Below, in pieces: positions 61,079 to 64,000 of a stretch of 64,000 nt of DNA. How positions within the stretch are numbered: the first letter of the stretch is position 1; every line of letters starts with the position of its first letter. A model generated the notes under the pieces. That model worked only from the letters and a program-made list of their open reading frames with translations. It was not told where the DNA came from and made no database searches. Source of the stretch: Exiguobacterium acetylicum. Its GTDB lineage: Bacteria > Bacillota > Bacilli > Exiguobacteriales > Exiguobacteriaceae. Made by a program: the position numbers and the translations under genes. The DNA is taken from positions 2,320,001 to 2,384,000 of the forward strand of contig NZ_CP081878.1 in assembly GCF_022170825.1 (NCBI RefSeq), given 5' to 3'.

Positions 61079-62164
61079 TCATTGAACGTTTAGTGCCGGA
61101 AAGGTAGTCGTCAAGTTTTCGATGAACGTATCGAATTCTTGGAAATCGAGTTGTTGGTTCGCATCAGACAATGCAAGTGCTGGGAACGGGTGGACTTCAA
61201 CCATAACAGCGTCTGCACCAATCGCGTATGCCGCTTTAGCTGTTGGTAAGAGTAAATCTTTACGTCCTGTCGAGTGCGTCACATCGACCATGACCGGAAG
61301 ATGCGTCTCTTGCTTTAGAATCGGAACTGCTGAGATATCAAGCGTATTCCGGGTTGCGCGTTCGTACGTTCGAATACCACGCTCACACAAGATGACTTGA
61401 TCGTTTCCGCTTGCCATGATGTACTCGGCAGCGTACATGAACTCTTCAAGTGTTGCAGCAAGTCCTCGTTTCAAAAGAACTGGCTTATTCGTACGCCCGA
61501 CCTCTTTGAGTAAGTCGAAGTTTTGCATGTTGCGTGCACCGACTTGAATGATATCGACATATGGTAAAGCAGATTCAACGGCGCTTGGTGTCATGATTTC
61601 AGTGATGACATGCAAACCGTGCGCGTCCGCTGCTTTTTTCAACATTTTTAGACCCTCGAGTCCTAGACCTTGGAAGTCGTAAGGCGATGTACGTGGTTTG
61701 TACGCTCCGCCTCGCATGAATTTCACGCCATGTTTCGCGAGTTGTTCTGCGACTTCGAATACTTGTTCTTCGCTCTCGACCGCACACGGTCCAGCGATCA
61801 ATTGTTGCGAACCGTCTCCGATGACGGCATCTCCGATCCGGATAATCGTATTCGTCGGTTTTTGTTTCCGTGATACGAGTAATTTCCGAGTCCGGTCTTC
61901 TCCTTGTAATTCGAGAGAAGCTTTGAAAATTTCTTTAAATACATGCTGAAGGCGTCCTGTTTCAAAAGGTCCATGGTTATTAGCGGCAATTGATTCAAGC
62001 ATTTGGCGTTCTCGTACAGGGTCGTATCGATCAAGCCCTTGTGCTCGTTTGACTTTTCCGATTTCGACGGCAATTTGACCTCGTCTGTTCATCAATTCCA
62101 ATAATTCTGCATTCACTAAATCGAGTTCATCACGTAATCTTTTTAATTCTGCATGTTGATCCAT
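61079..62164 (-). CDS. aroA: Bifunctional DAHP synthase and chorismate mutase
   Basis: Catalyses the first step of the shikimate pathway (PEP plus erythrose 4-phosphate to DAHP) and carries an N-terminal AroQ chorismate mutase that acts as the feedback sensor for chorismate and prephenate. The 361-residue protein has AroQ helices at residues 1-90 ([40 protein letters not shown]) and the KDO8P-type synthase barrel from about 105: [58 protein letters not shown] and [11 protein letters not shown]. The symbol follows Bacillus usage (also aroG). ATG at 62164 follows GGGAGTGG. Confidence 0.95.
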   Translation of the reverse strand: MDQHAELKRLRDELDLVNAELLELMNRRGQIAVEIGKVKRAQGLDRYDPVRERQMLESIAANNHGPFETGRLQHVFKEIFKASLELQGEDRTRKLLVSRKQKPTNTIIRIGDAVIGDGSQQLIAGPCAVESEEQVFEVAEQLAKHGVKFMRGGAYKPRTSPYDFQGLGLEGLKMLKKAADAHGLHVITEIMTPSAVESALPYVDIIQVGARNMQNFDLLKEVGRTNKPVLLKRGLAATLEEFMYAAEYIMASGNDQVILCERGIRTYERATRNTLDISAVPILKQETHLPVMVDVTHSTGRKDLLLPTAKAAYAIGADAVMVEVHPFPALALSDANQQLDFQEFDTFIENLTTTFPALNVQ

Positions 62165-62208
62165 GTCCTACCACTCCCTAATCAGCATATAGCTCGTAAT
62201 AGCAACTA

Positions 62209-62237
62209 ATTATAGCGAACTCTTTCCGTGTTGTACA
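62209..62237 (-). promoter_or_regulatory. aroA promoter
   Basis: Minus strand TGTACA (62232-62237), 17 bases, TATAAT (62209-62214), about 45 bases before the aroA start. Confidence 0.65.
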
Positions 62238-62323
62238 TAAAGAAGCTGCATGATTTCTTAAAATATGAAAATAAATTACGTTTTTTCATATAACTTTTCT
62301 ATATCCATATTTTTAGGAAATAT

Positions 62324-62349
62324 AAAAAGAGCCCTCGCACGAGAGCTCC
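62324..62349 (-). terminator. ytxGH terminator
   Basis: GAGCTCTCG and CGAGGGCTC stem with a short loop, followed by TTTTTATATTT on the minus strand. Confidence 0.85.
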
Positions 62350-62359
62350 TCATTGAATC

Positions 62360-62896
62360 TTATTTTTTGTGATTCACATCTGACTGTGGATCATTGTCTT
62401 CATCTTGCTCGTCTGCTAACTGTTCACGTAACTCTGAAAGTTCAACGACCGTCTCTGTATCGATTTCTTCCGCAACAGACGCACCGTCGACTTCATCACC
62501 GATTTCGCGTTCGATGTCACGTACGAGCTGCTCTGCTTCTGCGAGCGCAGCATCGATGCTCTCCTGATCCTTTTCAAAGCCAGCGTATTGTGTTGCTTCT
62601 TGAATCGTTGGATTGTTCTTTGCTTTTTCAATGACAGGTGCTGCTTTGTCTTTCGCTAGTTGAATCCACTCACCGACGAGTGGCTCTGCTTTTTCGCGAA
62701 CGACTTGTGTCTGTTCAGTCAATCGTTGACGAGCAGGAGCCGTACGCTCGTCGATCATGTCGCGCATCTCACGACCTGATTTTGGGCTAGAAAGGAGAGC
62801 TGCCGCAGCACCAATCAATCCACCTACGATGATTCCGGCAAGGAAGCCTCCTCCTTTAGAAGAATCTTGTGCTTGATATGGGTGTTGTTTCGTCAT
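62360..62896 (-). CDS. ytxH: YtxH family general stress protein
   Basis: A 178-residue protein with one glycine-zipper membrane segment (about 16-36, FLAGIIVGGLIGAAAALLSS) followed by PKSGREMRD, the YtxH-domain signature, and a long amphipathic, acidic helical tail. YtxH proteins are SigB-linked general stress proteins in Bacillus with unknown mechanism. GAAGGGAG precedes ATG at 62896, which overlaps the upstream ytxG stop as ATGA. The pair ytxG-ytxH is conserved in Bacillus next to aroA/ccpA. Confidence 0.88.
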   Translation of the reverse strand: MTKQHPYQAQDSSKGGGFLAGIIVGGLIGAAAALLSSPKSGREMRDMIDERTAPARQRLTEQTQVVREKAEPLVGEWIQLAKDKAAPVIEKAKNNPTIQEATQYAGFEKDQESIDAALAEAEQLVRDIEREIGDEVDGASVAEEIDTETVVELSELREQLADEQDEDNDPQSDVNHKK

Positions 62897-63462
62897 GATT
62901 TACGATCTCCCTTCAACTCATCTGGAATACTTTCGACATCCGGTACAGAAACGACTTCCGGTGTGACCGGTGCCTCTGTCTTTTTCCGGAATCGACGACG
63001 TGGCTTTTTCTCAACCGTCGTCGTTGCCGTCGAATGATTTTGAACCGTCGTTTCTGCCGGTTTGTTTTTCTTAAATAATTCTACAGCGACAGAACCCCAA
63101 CGGACTGCTTGTGCAATCTGTTCTTTATTCGTATCCGCCGCACCAGCAACCGTATCGGATACCGTCCGGACAGAATCTGTCACTTTGTTTAATGACGTAC
63201 CGAGTTCTTCAATCGAGTTTGCGACAGGTGCAAGCAATTCTGTTTTTTCTTCGATCGTATCGACAAGACGATTCGTCTTATGTAACAACGCTGTCGTCTC
63301 CATCATGATCCCGTCTAGTTGACGTTCAAGTCCTGCTGTCGTGTTAGCTACGTTGTTGAGTGTCTTACTCGCAGCACCTAATACACGGGCAAGGAAAATG
63401 ACGAGCACTACGAATGCAATCGCAGCGACTAATCCAGCGATTCCGCCTAATGTGATTTCCAT
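62893..63462 (-). CDS. ytxG: DUF948 membrane protein YtxG
   Basis: A 189-residue protein with an N-terminal membrane helix (about 5-27, GGIAGLVAAIAFVVLVIFLA) followed by a coiled coil of the DUF948 family (LNNVANTTAGLERQLDGIMM, TNRLVDTIEEKTELLAPVAN), a pattern reminiscent of HAMP/methyl-accepting helices, and a disordered basic-acidic tail (KKPRRRFRKKTEAP). Function unknown; linked to general stress in Bacillus. The ATG at 63462 follows GGAGG; the open frame to 63519 has no SD. Cotranscribed with ytxH. Confidence 0.87.
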   Translation of the reverse strand: MEITLGGIAGLVAAIAFVVLVIFLARVLGAASKTLNNVANTTAGLERQLDGIMMETTALLHKTNRLVDTIEEKTELLAPVANSIEELGTSLNKVTDSVRTVSDTVAGAADTNKEQIAQAVRWGSVAVELFKKNKPAETTVQNHSTATTTVEKKPRRRFRKKTEAPVTPEVVSVPDVESIPDELKGDRKS

Positions 63463-63602
63463 GGTTCTTGCCTCCAATTTTTTTGCATAGTCTTTTGTTG
63501 TTAGTTCGACGTGTAGCAAGTCGTTCCTGCTACTCCAAATGGTTTATTTCCGTTACAATGATAAATGAAACCTACATAATCCATTTCAAGGGGGAAATTT
63601 CA

Positions 63603-64000
63603 TGCGTGACCCACGTCTTACTCAACTGGCAACGAATTTAATTAATTATTCTGTTGCCCTTGAACCTGGTGAAAAAGTCTTGATTGAAAACTTCGGCATC
63701 GAACGCGAACTGGTCGAGGCACTCGTTGAAGCTGCCTACGCAGCTGGCGGTCATCCGTTCGTCTTGCTTAAGGATAATCGTATCCTACGAAAATTATACC
63801 GAAATGCTTTAGAAGAGCAACTCCAATTGATGGCAGACGTCGAACGCAAGCAGATGCAAGCGATGGATGCATACATCGGACTACGTGCTGGTAATAATAT
63901 CAATGAACTCTCAGATGTACCCGCTGATCAAATGAAATTATACGGTCAAACGATTGGTAAGATGCATACACAAGATCGTGTTAAAGGAACAAAATGGGTC
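63603..64000 (+). CDS. M29 family aminopeptidase (3' end outside window)
   Basis: The first 132 codons of a thermophilic-type M29 leucyl aminopeptidase (AmpS/PepS). It starts MRDPRLTQLATNLINYSVAL and continues LEPGEKVLIENFGIERELVE, AYAAGGHPFVLLKDNRILRK and AYIGLRAGNNINELSDVP, all typical N-terminal segments of this family of metallo-aminopeptidases. The frame stays open to the window end, so the metal-binding C-terminal part is not visible. ATG at 63603 follows AAGGGGG. It is divergent from ytxG; no comparable gene is at this place in Bacillus subtilis. Confidence 0.9.

Overview
The window looks like a core chromosomal segment of a low-to-moderate GC Gram-positive bacterium of the order Bacillales. 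Gene order matches the Bacillus subtilis thrS-to-aroA/ccpA neighbourhood almost gene for gene: infC-rpmI-rplT, thrS, dnaI-dnaB-nrdR, speD, gapB, coaE-mutM-polA, phoR-phoP, mdh-icd-citZ, ytwI, pyk-pfkA, accA-accD, dnaE, ytpI/nrnA, ytoI, ackA-ytxK-tpx, nadK, ezrA, rpsD, tyrS, acsA/acuABC, ccpA-aroA and ytxGH. Protein details (compact gene set, BioY next to rpsD, a class A PBP beside tyrS, catalase beside infC) suggest Exiguobacterium; that genus call is inference. No rRNA, tRNA, CRISPR array, insertion sequence or prophage was seen.

Layout. 1-4.3 kb: translation genes infC-rpmI-rplT behind an L20-type attenuator, then two accessory genes (catalase katA with a PerR-like box; a secreted parallel beta-helix protein). 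4.4-10 kb: thrS with a T-box, then dnaB-dnaI for replication initiation and nrdR with a small unknown partner. 10-12.5 kb: speD behind a riboswitch-like leader, gapB with a perfect cre site, coaE. 12.5-19 kb: mutM-polA and the PhoPR two-component system. 19-30 kb: central carbon (Zn alcohol dehydrogenase, mdh-icd-citZ, pyk-pfkA) and malonyl-CoA synthesis (accDA) headed by a FadR-like regulator. 30-40 kb: dnaE, nrnA, YtpI, the multidomain CBS protein YtoI, an M24 peptidase, an SDR, a universal stress protein and a secreted SH3/3D-domain protein. 40-49 kb: ackA, ytxK, tpx, nadK, a TipA-like drug-responsive MerR regulator, an amidohydrolase, ezrA and msrC. 49-58 kb: rpsD with its S4 leader, bioY with a BirA operator, tyrS with a T-box, a class A PBP with a long charged tail, then divergent acsA and acuABC. 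59-64 kb: a His-rich lipoprotein, ccpA, aroA, ytxG-ytxH and the start of an M29 aminopeptidase.

How it works together. The carbon genes form a catabolite-control theme: ccpA is in the window, and cre-like sequences lie in front of gapB (within the promoter), citZ (in the leader) and ccpA itself. Acetate metabolism is complete here: ackA for overflow, acsA for scavenging, and the AcuA/AcuC acetyltransferase-deacetylase pair that controls AcsA in Bacillus. RNA-level regulation is dense: L20 leader, S4 leader, two T-boxes, a citZ leader hairpin and the speD leader. The speD leader is the best candidate for something undescribed: an 11-bp closing helix with one bulge encloses internal hairpins plus a C-rich segment that can pair with the Shine-Dalgarno sequence just outside the helix. 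The second most interesting item is a tipA-like gene with a perfect internal ribosome binding site that should also give a free 144-residue ligand-binding domain.
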